A DNA stretch of 64,000 nucleotides. It comes from Firmicutes bacterium ADurb.Bin146. Its GTDB lineage: Bacteria; Bacillota; Clostridia; DUPQ01. The position numbers and the translations under genes were made by a program. Shown here piece after piece: positions 1 through 8,874 of this stretch. The notes beneath the pieces are model-generated. The model was not told where the DNA came from and searched no databases. It saw only the letters and a program-made list of their open reading frames with translations. How positions within the stretch are numbered: the stretch's first letter is position 1; each line of letters opens with the position of its first letter. The stretch covers positions 44,664 through 108,663 of the forward strand of contig MWDI01000028.1 in the NCBI GenBank assembly GCA_002070475.1, in the 5' to 3' direction.

Positions 1-165
1 ATCTTTCCATTCATCTGATATACAAATCATTTGATTACCTCTATCTGTTTATTTTATATTAACTGCTTTGTTATGTAAAGTTTTGAAAATAATCCTTAAA
101 AATTATCACTTATACTTCATATAATATATTTTTATGTTATACTCATGTTTGTTTGGAGGTTTCAT

Positions 166-1182
166 ATGGATTCACGTACACGAGTGATAAATGTTCTTAA
201 GCATAAGAGTATAGACAGGTTCCCACGGACACTTTGGTTATTACCGAATGTAAAGGTTTTTAGAAAAGAACAGCATGATGAATTATTTAGAAATATGGAT
301 TTCGATATCGCTAATCCTGATTTAGGATTTTCAAAAAGCCGATATGAAAAAGGCATCCAATACATGATGCCAGAATACACAGATGAGTTCGGATGTACTT
401 TCGAGGTAGCTGAACAAGGAGTCGTCGGTGAAGTTAAAAAAGCTATATTTTCTGATATTAACAATATAGACAGATATATCATGCCATATGAAATACTGGA
501 AAGTTTCAATAAGGATTATGTTAATCGTCAGTGTGCTGTATCAGACAAATTCATGCTTGCTAACACCCATATACGCCCATTTGAACGAGCCCAATTTATG
601 AGAGGTACTGAAGAACTTTTCATAGATTTGGCAACAGAAGAACCTAAGATAAAGAAGCTGCTTTCCAGACTTCATCATTTTTATATGAAAGAACTAGAAA
701 TGGTTACAAGAACTGATGTTGATGGTTTTTCTTTTATGGATGATTGGGGTACACAGATCTCCCTTCTAATAAATCCGGAAATCTGGAGGGAATGGTTTAA
801 ACCGATGTATAAGGATTATTGTGATCTTGCTCACTCAAGAGGCAAATATGTATTCTTCCATTCTGATGGTTTTATTGAACAGATTTATCCTGATCTTATT
901 GAGATTGGCGTTGATGCTATTAACTCACAGCTATTTTGTATGGATATCGAGAAACTTGTAGATTTATATGGTGACAAGATCTGTTTCTGGGGAGAAATCG
1001 ACAGACAATACATATTGCCTTTCGGCACTACTGAGGATGTAAAAAAAGCTGTTGACAGGGTTGCTGATGCAATTATCAGAAAAAACAAAAAAAGAACCGG
1101 TGCATTTGCACAGTGCGAGTGGAATGCATTTGATCCTTATGATAATATGATAACCGTTTTCAAACATTGGGATACTAAATAA
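166..1182 (+). CDS. URO-D family protein (methyltransferase-like)
   Basis: A 338-residue protein of the uroporphyrinogen decarboxylase superfamily, which includes haem-pathway decarboxylases and many cobamide-dependent methyltransferases (MtaA/CmtA type). I chose the ATG at 166 because GGAGG lies at 155-159, six bases upstream; the in-frame ATG at 145 precedes that site. The late TIM-barrel region carries FFHSDG (His232) where MtaA-type enzymes have His-x-Cys-Gly, so the usual zinc Cys is Asp here. No haem genes are nearby, and the convergent neighbour is a cobalamin adenosyltransferase, so I infer a corrinoid-linked methyl transfer or demethylation role rather than haem synthesis. The substrate is unknown. 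The two stop codons abut at 1182/1183. Confidence 0.75.
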   Translation: MDSRTRVINVLKHKSIDRFPRTLWLLPNVKVFRKEQHDELFRNMDFDIANPDLGFSKSRYEKGIQYMMPEYTDEFGCTFEVAEQGVVGEVKKAIFSDINNIDRYIMPYEILESFNKDYVNRQCAVSDKFMLANTHIRPFERAQFMRGTEELFIDLATEEPKIKKLLSRLHHFYMKELEMVTRTDVDGFSFMDDWGTQISLLINPEIWREWFKPMYKDYCDLAHSRGKYVFFHSDGFIEQIYPDLIEIGVDAINSQLFCMDIEKLVDLYGDKICFWGEIDRQYILPFGTTEDVKKAVDRVADAIIRKNKKRTGAFAQCEWNAFDPYDNMITVFKHWDTK

Positions 1183-1713
1183 TCAGTATTCAATACCTTT
1201 TCTAGCTGCAATGCTGTGTTCAAAAGGATGTTTTATACACTTAATTTCAGATACATAGTCTGCTATTTCAATAATTTTATTTGAAGCATTTCTCCCGCTT
1301 AGGAGTATTTCCATATGAAGAGGTTTAGATTTTAGAAAATCTATAAGAGTATCCTCTTCAATCACACCTAAAGATACTGCTCCAATTATTTCATCCAAAA
1401 TCAGCATGTCATAATCCAATGGTTCTTTCATTACCATTTCCTTAACAGAATTAAAAGCCTGTTTATGTTCTTTTGAATATAGCGATTTTTCTTCATCATC
1501 CATGTTATAATAAAATTTCCTGAAACTGCATATCCTGTTTACATTTATGTTACCGATTTTCCTTAAAACATTAAGTTCTCCGCTCTCATAACCTTTTTGA
1601 AACTGAACAAAATATACCTTCATACCCTGCCCTGCAGCTCTTATAGCAGCGCCTACGCATGCTGTTGTCTTTCCTTTTCCGTCTCCTGTATAAACCTGTA
1701 TAAGACCTTTCAT
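1183..1713 (-). CDS. cobO: Cob(I)yrinic acid a,c-diamide adenosyltransferase
   Basis: A 176-residue CobA/CobO/BtuR-family enzyme that transfers the adenosyl group of ATP to reduced corrinoid, giving adenosylcobalamin, in the cytoplasm. The N-terminal P-loop GDGKGKTT (residues 10-17), the VQFQKG strand and the D-x-x-I-L-D-E stretch are typical, and length fits the family. It starts 9 bases after the PBP2 stop, so it is probably cotranscribed as the last gene of the mre/PBP2 run. A cobalamin salvage enzyme at the end of a cell-shape operon is odd; its real partner may be the convergent URO-D-family gene. No B12 riboswitch fits between it and PBP2. Confidence 0.9.
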   Translation of the reverse strand: MKGLIQVYTGDGKGKTTACVGAAIRAAGQGMKVYFVQFQKGYESGELNVLRKIGNINVNRICSFRKFYYNMDDEEKSLYSKEHKQAFNSVKEMVMKEPLDYDMLILDEIIGAVSLGVIEEDTLIDFLKSKPLHMEILLSGRNASNKIIEIADYVSEIKCIKHPFEHSIAARKGIEY

Positions 1714-1722
1714 GCTTTCCTC

Positions 1723-3819
1723 CTACTGCTCATTTGTAACCAGAGTATCATCTACTATCTCTTCTTCAAGTTCTATATCAAAGTATTCGTTAAATATCCT
1801 CATTATTGCAGGAACCGTGTAGGATCCCCATACTCCTTTTTCAATTATTACACATGCAGCAATTTCAGGTACATCTGCAGGTGCATATGCAATGGAAAGA
1901 CCGTTTGAAGAGGAATCAATTTCATAACCAGTTTCTGCGGTTCCAGTTTTTGCCGCTACTTGCATTGGATATTTCGCAAATATCCTGCTTGCAGTACCTT
2001 CTTTTGCAACTAGTTTCATGGCTTCTCGTACTGTAATATCAGTCTGTTGCGATAGACCTATATCTGTATATGATTTATCGCCCTCATAAAGAGTATTTCC
2101 TTCTGCATCTACGATCTTCAATATCACATGAGGATTATATTTTTTTCCCGATGTTGCAAGAGTTGCGGTGTAGCTTGCTATCTGTATAGGTGTGAAATTA
2201 TTGTATAACTGGCCTATAGCAGATTGGGCTGTATCAGCAATCCACCAAGATTCATTGAATGTCTGCATCTTGTATTCCTTGCTGCTTATAATACCTCTGC
2301 TTTCATTGGGAAGATCAATTCCTGTCTTCACTCCAAGTCCGAATGCCCTTGCCCATGTGTCAATCGTATCTATTCCCGTTTCCACTCCTAAAAGATTGAA
2401 GAAAATATTGCAGGACTGTTCAATTGCCTTAATGACCCCTATTTTCCCATGCCAGTTTAAACATGTAAAATTATGCCCTCCGATATCAGTCTTCATCTTA
2501 CACTCTATTAAAGTATCCTTAGTAATAGCACCGCTTTCAAGTCCAGCAATTGCAACTATCGGCTTAAATATGGAACCTGGAGTGTATAATGCCTGAATCG
2601 CTCTGTTAAACATAGGTGTATTAACTTCATCAGTAATAGCTTCAAGCCTTTTATTAACTGATTCCTCATCATTATTAATAAACCATGAAGGATCAAAATA
2701 TTTGTTATTTGCACATACCAGTAATTCGCCTGAGTCAACATCAATCACTATTGCCACAGCAGCATTTGCATCTCCGAAATTTTTCGTACCATCTGCTTTT
2801 GATATTATCTCCTCAATTGTGACATCAAGAGCATCAAGTGATGCTTTCTGTAATTTAATATCAATAGTCAGATATATATCATTTCCATTTACAGGTTTTT
2901 TACCTTCAATAACAGACAGAACTTTTCCTGACACATCTGTTTCTACTATTGCATATCCATCCTCTCCTCGCAAATAATCCTCACAGTACTGCTCTATACC
3001 CATTTTTCCAATCATAGAGTCCACTTTGAGAGTCTCGTCCTGTGACATTTCATTATCAGATACCAATCCGACATATCCTACTATATGCGCTGCAAAAACC
3101 GCATCTTCTGTATAAGCTCTCAGATAACTCTTCCTTACATTCACACCTCCGAGCTTGTGACTGTTTTCTGTAATATATGCAACAGTGTCTAAAGATACAT
3201 CGGTTGCTATTTCTATATATCCTGAAATATAATCCGGCCTCATTTTTAATATCTCATATCTAAAGGTTATAATCTTATAAGCGTCAAGATCAGAATATTT
3301 ATTGTCTAGGTAAAAATACTTTCGAAGATATTTGAAAAATTCATTTGCATCATATTGGACGGCTGTTTCAGAACGAGCAAAAAGATCATTTCTAGTCTGC
3401 CAATTCAGAAGGTCCTGTTTTGTCCAATTTTTATTAAAAACAAATGTCTCGTATTCTTGATTATACTCCAATACTGATGTTAAGCTTTTTAAAAAATTCT
3501 CATTATTAGATGTTAAAAGATCATAAAGACAGAGTAAAGCAGGATTAAGGTTTTCACTTGCTGTAAATGCTTTAGTAAGATATACATTTTGGCATTCACG
3601 ATTATATGCAAGAAGCACTCCATTTCGATCATAAATATTACCTCTTGATGCTTTTATCTCATATCTTCTTTCTATGCGTATTACAGATTGACTGATATAA
3701 AGTTTACCATCTATTATTTGAAGCTTGTAGAGTTTTCCTAAGAAAAGTATCATGATTAGGAGCATGATTAATGCTAAAATGAAATATCTATTCTTAAGAA
3801 ATTTTGTTATTCCGTCCAT
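1723..3819 (-). CDS. mrdA: Penicillin-binding protein 2 (peptidoglycan transpeptidase)
   Basis: A 698-residue class B penicillin-binding protein that cross-links peptidoglycan during elongation with MreBCD. Visible are a single N-terminal membrane segment (about residues 11-29), a dimerisation domain with RGNIYDRNG, and a transpeptidase domain with the SxxK serine in PGSIFKP, an SCN triad and a KTGTAE motif near the C-terminus. The start overlaps the end of mreD by 26 bases, pointing to translational coupling. Its place right after mreBCD marks it as the elongation PBP2 rather than the division enzyme FtsI. The acidic C-terminal tail is unremarkable. Confidence 0.93.
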   Translation of the reverse strand: MDGITKFLKNRYFILALIMLLIMILFLGKLYKLQIIDGKLYISQSVIRIERRYEIKASRGNIYDRNGVLLAYNRECQNVYLTKAFTASENLNPALLCLYDLLTSNNENFLKSLTSVLEYNQEYETFVFNKNWTKQDLLNWQTRNDLFARSETAVQYDANEFFKYLRKYFYLDNKYSDLDAYKIITFRYEILKMRPDYISGYIEIATDVSLDTVAYITENSHKLGGVNVRKSYLRAYTEDAVFAAHIVGYVGLVSDNEMSQDETLKVDSMIGKMGIEQYCEDYLRGEDGYAIVETDVSGKVLSVIEGKKPVNGNDIYLTIDIKLQKASLDALDVTIEEIISKADGTKNFGDANAAVAIVIDVDSGELLVCANNKYFDPSWFINNDEESVNKRLEAITDEVNTPMFNRAIQALYTPGSIFKPIVAIAGLESGAITKDTLIECKMKTDIGGHNFTCLNWHGKIGVIKAIEQSCNIFFNLLGVETGIDTIDTWARAFGLGVKTGIDLPNESRGIISSKEYKMQTFNESWWIADTAQSAIGQLYNNFTPIQIASYTATLATSGKKYNPHVILKIVDAEGNTLYEGDKSYTDIGLSQQTDITVREAMKLVAKEGTASRIFAKYPMQVAAKTGTAETGYEIDSSSNGLSIAYAPADVPEIAACVIIEKGVWGSYTVPAIMRIFNEYFDIELEEEIVDDTLVTNEQ

Positions 3820-4327
3820 ATAACAACCTATTACTCCTTTTTCCGTACGAATTAAATATTAAAAACATTATTGTAGTAATCAATCCTATTATCAATGCAG
3901 TATAAACAGAAGAAAACCCTATATCTATGATAAAAATCTTGAATCCTCTGAAAAAATCTTTTACGCCTACAGACAGCATTATAGTATACATTCTAGAGAT
4001 AAATGATGTGACAAATCCTGTTATGGTGAGTATTAATACATTCTCCTTTTTGAACCTTCTGCCGACAGCTATTGAAAGCAATCCTCTCAGAAAAAGCAGA
4101 ATTGTCATAGGTCCAAGAAATCTGCAATATAGCATGTCATATATAAAGCCAGTTGCAGCTGATACTATCATTATCTGATTATCTTTTTTCCCCATGGAAA
4201 GCATAAGCATAAGGATTAAAAGAATATCAGGGTAAGCCATGCCTATTGAAAACCATTTTGATATAAATGGTTCAAGTATAAGATTAGCTAAGATTAAAAG
4301 ATATGCATACCATTTATAGTTGTACAT
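3794..4327 (-). CDS. mreD: Rod shape-determining protein MreD
   Basis: A 177-residue integral membrane protein with five to six hydrophobic helices, as in the MreD family, which links MreC to the elongation machinery in the membrane. MreD is poorly conserved in sequence; the call rests on length, membrane pattern and a fixed position between mreC and PBP2. It starts one base after the mreC stop and overlaps the PBP2 start by 26 bases. Confidence 0.85.
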   Translation of the reverse strand: MYNYKWYAYLLILANLILEPFISKWFSIGMAYPDILLILMLMLSMGKKDNQIMIVSAATGFIYDMLYCRFLGPMTILLFLRGLLSIAVGRRFKKENVLILTITGFVTSFISRMYTIMLSVGVKDFFRGFKIFIIDIGFSSVYTALIIGLITTIMFLIFNSYGKRSNRLLYGRNNKIS

Positions 4328-4328
4328 C

Positions 4329-5162
4329 TTATTCCAGTTTCTCCATCATAATGAATACTGTATTTATAGAATTAAAATCCACATAAGGTTCTAAAACACC
4401 ATATCTTTCATTGGTAATTTCATCATAAAAAATCTGTGTTATAACACCAACTAGTATACCCTTAGGATATATTCCACCTAAACCGCTTGTTTCTACGACA
4501 TCACCTACAACAAGCTCTACATTGTCTGAAACATTCTCAATAAGGCACAATCCTTTTTCCTTATATCTTATGTCACCTTTTATGTTGACATGCCCACCAT
4601 TGTCTTTTGATATCCAACCGCTTATTCCTGCATTCTCATCAATTATTGGGATAATGACTGAAGTAGTATAAGTAACTGAATATACTCTGCCGTAAAGAGC
4701 ATTGTTTGCTGCTACAACTGGCATATCCAATGTTACCTTGTCCCTAGTACCTATGTCTATCTTATACCTGTAAACGAAATTTCCAGGATCAGAACCCATT
4801 ATATTACTTCCTATAATATCATAACCGTCAAAAATTTCCTTTAGATGCAGTGCTTCTCTTAAAAGTTGATTTTCATCCTTAAGAAAAGACAAACCTGCGT
4901 TTTGTTCACGAAGGTCTTCATTTTCAGCCTTTAGTATTTCATTTTCTTCCAATAAATCTTGATATTGCTTTTTTGTAAATCTTTTCTCCGTGAAGTAATC
5001 GTCCGCCTTTTTAATTCCTTTTTGAACCCAGGTTATTGGTATTGTAACAATATTCCTTATAATATTCACGCCGCTGAATCGATTTATTGATAGTACAGCT
5101 ACTACAATAAATACCGCGATTATCAGTATTATCTGGAATTTTCTGTTTTTCAGAAGTTTCAA
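4329..5162 (-). CDS. mreC: Rod shape-determining protein MreC
   Basis: A 277-residue membrane-anchored extracytoplasmic protein that scaffolds PBP2 and MreD in the elongasome. It has one N-terminal membrane helix (about residues 10-28), a coiled-coil stretch rich in Glu, Asn and Leu (about 65-105), and the beta-barrel core typical of MreC, with ETSGLGGIYPKGILVG near residue 230. Length is normal. It lies 10 bases after mreB in the same run. Confidence 0.92.
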   Translation of the reverse strand: MKLLKNRKFQIILIIAVFIVVAVLSINRFSGVNIIRNIVTIPITWVQKGIKKADDYFTEKRFTKKQYQDLLEENEILKAENEDLREQNAGLSFLKDENQLLREALHLKEIFDGYDIIGSNIMGSDPGNFVYRYKIDIGTRDKVTLDMPVVAANNALYGRVYSVTYTTSVIIPIIDENAGISGWISKDNGGHVNIKGDIRYKEKGLCLIENVSDNVELVVGDVVETSGLGGIYPKGILVGVITQIFYDEITNERYGVLEPYVDFNSINTVFIMMEKLE

Positions 5163-5172
5163 GCCTCACTCC

Positions 5173-6183
5173 TTATACCTTGGTTATACCTTTAAAAAAG
5201 TCTAATTTGTCCAGCATCTTACCAGCTCCCAATGCTACACATTCAAGCGGTTTATCTGCAACTCTTACAGGTATATTGCCAGTCTTTTCACTTAAATATC
5301 TGTCTAAACCAGATATCAGGGCTCCGCCTCCGCTCAATACTATACCGTTTGCCATTACATCCGCAGCAAGTTCAGGCGGTGTCAGCTCTAGCGTCGCTCT
5401 TATGGCTTCAAGTATCTCTATTATTACCGGATGCATAGCTTCAGCAATTTCATCAGAACTCACAGTAAGATTTACAGGCAGGCCTTGGTCAGCATTACGT
5501 CCTCTTATCACCATTGTCTTTGGCTCATCGAAAGGCACTACATTACCGATATTTATCTTTAAATCCTCCGCAGTTCTTGCACCTATAATTACCCTGTATT
5601 TCTTTTTTATATACTGTGTTATAAGCTCATCAAATGTATCACCAGCAGAACGTAGAGTTCTGCTGTTAACAATATTACCCATTGATATTACTGCAACTTC
5701 TGTTGTTCCGCCCCCGATGTCTATTATCATGTTGCCAGTCGGTTCAAAAACCGGAAGCCCTGCTCCTACAGCAGCCATAAGGCTTTCTTCTGGGTCAAAA
5801 ATTTCTTTTGCTCCAGCTTCAAGACCTGCTTCTATAACGGCTTTCCTTTCAACTTTGGTTACTCCTGCAGGAACACAAATTATCATTGAAGGCTTTGATA
5901 GTAATGCCCGTCCAATTGCTTTTTTTATAAATTCCTTAAGCATTCCAAGTGTCCCCTGATAATCCGCAATAACACCATCCTTTAATGGCTTAACTGTAAT
6001 AATATTCTGGGGAGTCCTTCCTAACATGGCTCTTGCATCATTGCCTACTGCAACAACCTTTCTTGTTTTGGATTCCATAGCGACAACAGATGGCTCCCGT
6101 AATATAATTCCTTTGTTTCTTTCATATATCAAAGTATTAGCTGTACCCAAGTCAATACCTATATCTCTGCCGAATAATGACAT
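5173..6183 (-). CDS. mreB: Rod shape-determining actin homologue MreB
   Basis: A 336-residue actin-fold ATPase that forms membrane-bound filaments directing lateral wall synthesis. The phosphate-1 motif GIDLGTANT near the N-terminus, the phosphate-2 motif DIGGGTTEVAV and the adenosine motif LSGGGALI are intact, and length is standard. It leads the mreBCD-PBP2 unit and follows radC by 27 bases, the usual order in Clostridia and Bacilli. The long plus-strand open frame lying opposite it is only a shadow. Confidence 0.97.
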   Translation of the reverse strand: MSLFGRDIGIDLGTANTLIYERNKGIILREPSVVAMESKTRKVVAVGNDARAMLGRTPQNIITVKPLKDGVIADYQGTLGMLKEFIKKAIGRALLSKPSMIICVPAGVTKVERKAVIEAGLEAGAKEIFDPEESLMAAVGAGLPVFEPTGNMIIDIGGGTTEVAVISMGNIVNSRTLRSAGDTFDELITQYIKKKYRVIIGARTAEDLKINIGNVVPFDEPKTMVIRGRNADQGLPVNLTVSSDEIAEAMHPVIIEILEAIRATLELTPPELAADVMANGIVLSGGGALISGLDRYLSEKTGNIPVRVADKPLECVALGAGKMLDKLDFFKGITKV

Positions 6184-6210
6184 ATTATCTCTTCCTTTCC
6201 ATTTAGTACA

Positions 6211-6900
6211 TTATAGCATGCTTTTACTTAGAAAACTAAAATAATTTAGATCGGATATTATGAGATGATCTCTTAATTCCATACCAAGCAGGATGCCTGC
6301 CTTTTTTAATCTTTTGGTGAGCAGAATATCATTTTCGCTAGGACTTACATCACCAGATGGGTGATTATGCACAACAATAAAGCTATGAGAACAGGACTTG
6401 ATGACTTCAGTGAATATATCTCTTGGATGCACAATAGAACTGTCAAGAGTTCCTATGGATATTATAGATTCACTTATAAGGTTCATCCTGACATCAAAAC
6501 ATAATATCCAACATTTTTCTTTATTCAGGCCGTTTGCTTTTGGCATCATATATTTTGCAACCTGTTCTGGATGGATAAGCTTTAATTTGATATCTTTTAC
6601 TGAATTAAGTCTGTTAGCTAGTTCCAGACTGGCTTTAATTTGAATAGCTTTTACTCTCCCGATACCCTTATGCTTCATTATCTGTTGAATCCCTGCTGTA
6701 GATAGTCCTTTAAGCCCTCCACCTAATTTTTTGTCGTTAAGCAGATTTCTAGCTAAATCTATAGCATTTTTACCGCAAGATCCGCTTTTTATAATTATTG
6801 CTAAAAGTTCGGTGTCTGAAAGAGCTTCTGCTCCTTTTGACATAAGACGTTCATAAGGACGCTCATCATAAGGCAGCTCCTTCATTATAAAATCACTCAT
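6211..6900 (-). CDS. radC: RadC/JAB-domain protein
   Basis: A 229-residue RadC-family protein: an N-terminal UPF0758 helix-hairpin-helix-like part (KHKGIGRVKA, about residues 75-90) and a C-terminal JAB/MPN metalloprotease-like domain with His-Asn-His-Pro-Ser-Gly followed by Ser-x-x-Asp. Despite the name, a role in DNA repair is not established. It overlaps maf by four bases (ATGA) and precedes mreB, the conserved neighbourhood of the family. A second JAB-like motif occurs in this window inside HflX. Confidence 0.92.
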   Translation of the reverse strand: MSDFIMKELPYDERPYERLMSKGAEALSDTELLAIIIKSGSCGKNAIDLARNLLNDKKLGGGLKGLSTAGIQQIMKHKGIGRVKAIQIKASLELANRLNSVKDIKLKLIHPEQVAKYMMPKANGLNKEKCWILCFDVRMNLISESIISIGTLDSSIVHPRDIFTEVIKSCSHSFIVVHNHPSGDVSPSENDILLTKRLKKAGILLGMELRDHLIISDLNYFSFLSKSML

Positions 6901-7460
6901 ATCATTTTTTTTATGACGCTGTACACTGCCGACAATGGAAGCCCCATTACATTATAATAACACCCATTTATGCTTTTTATGAATTTTGATGCAAGCCCCT
7001 GAACAGCATATCCCCCTGCTTTATCATACGGTTCATCGCTTGCTATATACTCTGTAATTTCATTTTCATCAAGCATATTAAACTCCACGTCAGTCTCTAC
7101 TGTAAAAGTCTTTTCAAAGCCATTTTTGCTCACAAGGCAAACACCTGATATGACAGTATGATGCTTTTTGCTGAGCAATTGCATCATTTGCTTTGCCTCT
7201 TTCTGATTTAAAGGTTTTCCGAGTATCTTACCATCAATAAGTACAATCGTATCCACTCCAAGAACTAAATCATCAAAACCTGCTTTATTTTGCACGCTTA
7301 AAGCTTTATTTTTGGCAAGCTCCATAACTATTAACTTCGGGTTATCACTATAAAAAACAGATTCATCTGTGTCAGGCTGTATAATTTTGAATGGTATACC
7401 AGCTTTTTCTAAAATTTCTTTTCTTCTTGGTGAAGTCGAAGCCAATATCAGTTGCGTCAT
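6897..7460 (-). CDS. maf: Maf-family nucleotide pyrophosphatase
   Basis: A 187-residue Maf/YhdE house-cleaning pyrophosphatase that hydrolyses non-canonical nucleoside triphosphates and is linked to septum formation. The N-terminal LASTSPRRKEIL motif is diagnostic, followed by D-T-D-E-S and GVDTIV. The start at 7460 is chosen because GGAGGT lies just before this ATG; an upstream in-frame start at 7508 would add 16 residues without family support. Its stop overlaps the radC start. Confidence 0.93.
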   Translation of the reverse strand: MTQLILASTSPRRKEILEKAGIPFKIIQPDTDESVFYSDNPKLIVMELAKNKALSVQNKAGFDDLVLGVDTIVLIDGKILGKPLNQKEAKQMMQLLSKKHHTVISGVCLVSKNGFEKTFTVETDVEFNMLDENEITEYIASDEPYDKAGGYAVQGLASKFIKSINGCYYNVMGLPLSAVYSVIKKMI

Positions 7461-7508
7461 ATATAACCTCCATAATGACATTTTATACCATATATTTGCA
7501 AAAAGCAA

Positions 7509-8570
7509 TCATATCATACTGTCTGCCTGGCTCATCATTTCCTTTGCTTTTATTTTCCTACCATCTGATCCTTTTATTTTAAGAGCAAACATGAAACTGA
7601 TACCGCCAAAAAGAATTTTTGAGTAGTATGTTAAAAGTCTCCATATCAAAATAACAGGCAAAGCCGGAGAGTAAACAAAAAAAGGTGCAATAAGTAAAAT
7701 AGCAAATCCTTCCGCGCCTCCTGCAGTTCCAGGAGTAGGCACATAAGACATGATTATTAGGCAGATACATGTGCAAACAAGTAAAGGCAATGCATTCGCA
7801 TAAGTTCCTTCAATAGCTCTTAACATAAAAACAGGAACCATATAAATACATAATAATTCAATCATTTGAAAGATTATTGCAAATACCCAAAACCATGGCC
7901 TTGTCTTAAAAATTCTGACACCTTCTTTAAAACTTGCTAGCGATTCGTATACTGTCTTCTCGATTTTTTCGTGTTTCTTTGGAAAAAAACGTTTTATTAA
8001 AGACATAATTAACTGTACAGTCTTATTTGCAAGCTTTCCTTTGCCCAAGAATGCCAGATATACTCCTACTATAGAAGAACATATAATTACTGCAGGTATA
8101 AATATCGCATAGAAATGCGGAACATGCACCAAAAGATAATTTCTCAACAATAAAAAGCCTATTATGGATAGGAATAATTCTGAAATCTGATATATGAACG
8201 AGCGTATTATAGCTAGTGATGCAGCAGTCCCAGCATCGAGCCCTTTTTTAGTGAGGACATAAACAAGAGCCGGTTGTCCTCCTGAGGAAAAAGGTGTTAC
8301 TGCACTAATAAACTCGTGAGACATTAGAGCCAAAAGATTACCTCCTGGATCTTTTTGCCTTCCTATCATTCCTTTTTTTATTACTCTCATTGCAAAAGAA
8401 CCTATCAGCCACATTGCGACAACACATAAGAATGCTATAAGTATGTATTCATATTCAATAGATTTCAATATTTTTATAGCTTCATCTGATGATTGATTTG
8501 TAAACATAATGGCAGCTAATATACCGCCTACAGCTAATGCAATAAGAAGATTAATTATTACTTTCTTCAT
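7509..8570 (-). CDS. LPG synthase-type transmembrane protein (UPF0104)
   Basis: A 353-residue polytopic membrane protein of the lysylphosphatidylglycerol synthase transmembrane (flippase-domain) family, with about eight helices and the family-type segments FSSGGQPA and PTPGTAGGAEG. It has no C-terminal aminoacyl-transferase domain, so it is not a full MprF. Standalone members are of unknown function; lipid translocation or modification is inferred. It overlaps the upstream Asp23-like gene by four bases, within the asnS-to-PBP2 run. Confidence 0.8.
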   Translation of the reverse strand: MKKVIINLLIALAVGGILAAIMFTNQSSDEAIKILKSIEYEYILIAFLCVVAMWLIGSFAMRVIKKGMIGRQKDPGGNLLALMSHEFISAVTPFSSGGQPALVYVLTKKGLDAGTAASLAIIRSFIYQISELFLSIIGFLLLRNYLLVHVPHFYAIFIPAVIICSSIVGVYLAFLGKGKLANKTVQLIMSLIKRFFPKKHEKIEKTVYESLASFKEGVRIFKTRPWFWVFAIIFQMIELLCIYMVPVFMLRAIEGTYANALPLLVCTCICLIIMSYVPTPGTAGGAEGFAILLIAPFFVYSPALPVILIWRLLTYYSKILFGGISFMFALKIKGSDGRKIKAKEMMSQADSMI

Positions 8571-8872
8571 CTAGTCTCCAACTTGTCGATATTTACACCT
8601 TCAACCGTCACATCGATAGAATCCACAACAATATCCAGTTCTCTTTCTAGTACAGAAGCAATAGCCTTCTGTATTTCTGATGCTATTTGAGGAATAACGA
8701 TGTTATAGTTAATATCAATAGAAATTTCAACTGATTTCAATTTTCCGGTATCAGTTATCTTAATAGCTTTTTTCTTCTTTGTTAGTCTCACAGTATCAAA
8801 AAGAGCTACCGCTTGAGCAATTTTTACAATAATTACGCTTTCCGCTATATCAGTACCGGAATTATTTATCAT
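8567..8872 (-). CDS. Asp23/Gls24-family-like protein
   Basis: A 101-residue protein resembling the Asp23 (alkaline shock) family: a beta-rich middle where VEISIDINYN and PQIASEIQKAI precede an amphipathic helix, then a VVDSIDVTVEGV strand. Asp23-like proteins are small cytosolic or membrane-associated proteins of Gram-positives linked to cell-envelope stress. It starts two bases after the asnS stop. Family assignment is by pattern only, since the sequence is short and divergent. Confidence 0.6.
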   Translation of the reverse strand: MINNSGTDIAESVIIVKIAQAVALFDTVRLTKKKKAIKITDTGKLKSVEISIDINYNIVIPQIASEIQKAIASVLERELDIVVDSIDVTVEGVNIDKLETR

Positions 8873-8874
8873 CT

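Noticed and set aside
1..165. A promoter before the first URO-D gene (TATAAT near 119)
   Set aside because: No -35 with acceptable match and spacing is evident; the region is uniformly AT-rich, and I see nothing else in it.
5180..5959. A 259-codon plus-strand open frame opposite mreB
   Set aside because: It lies fully antisense to a clear mreB gene, has Ser/Ile/Pro-rich shadow composition and no ribosome binding site.
6211..6900. RadC as a DNA-repair gene or as part of a mobile element
   Set aside because: It lies in the conserved maf-radC-mreB context, with no mobile-element genes around it.
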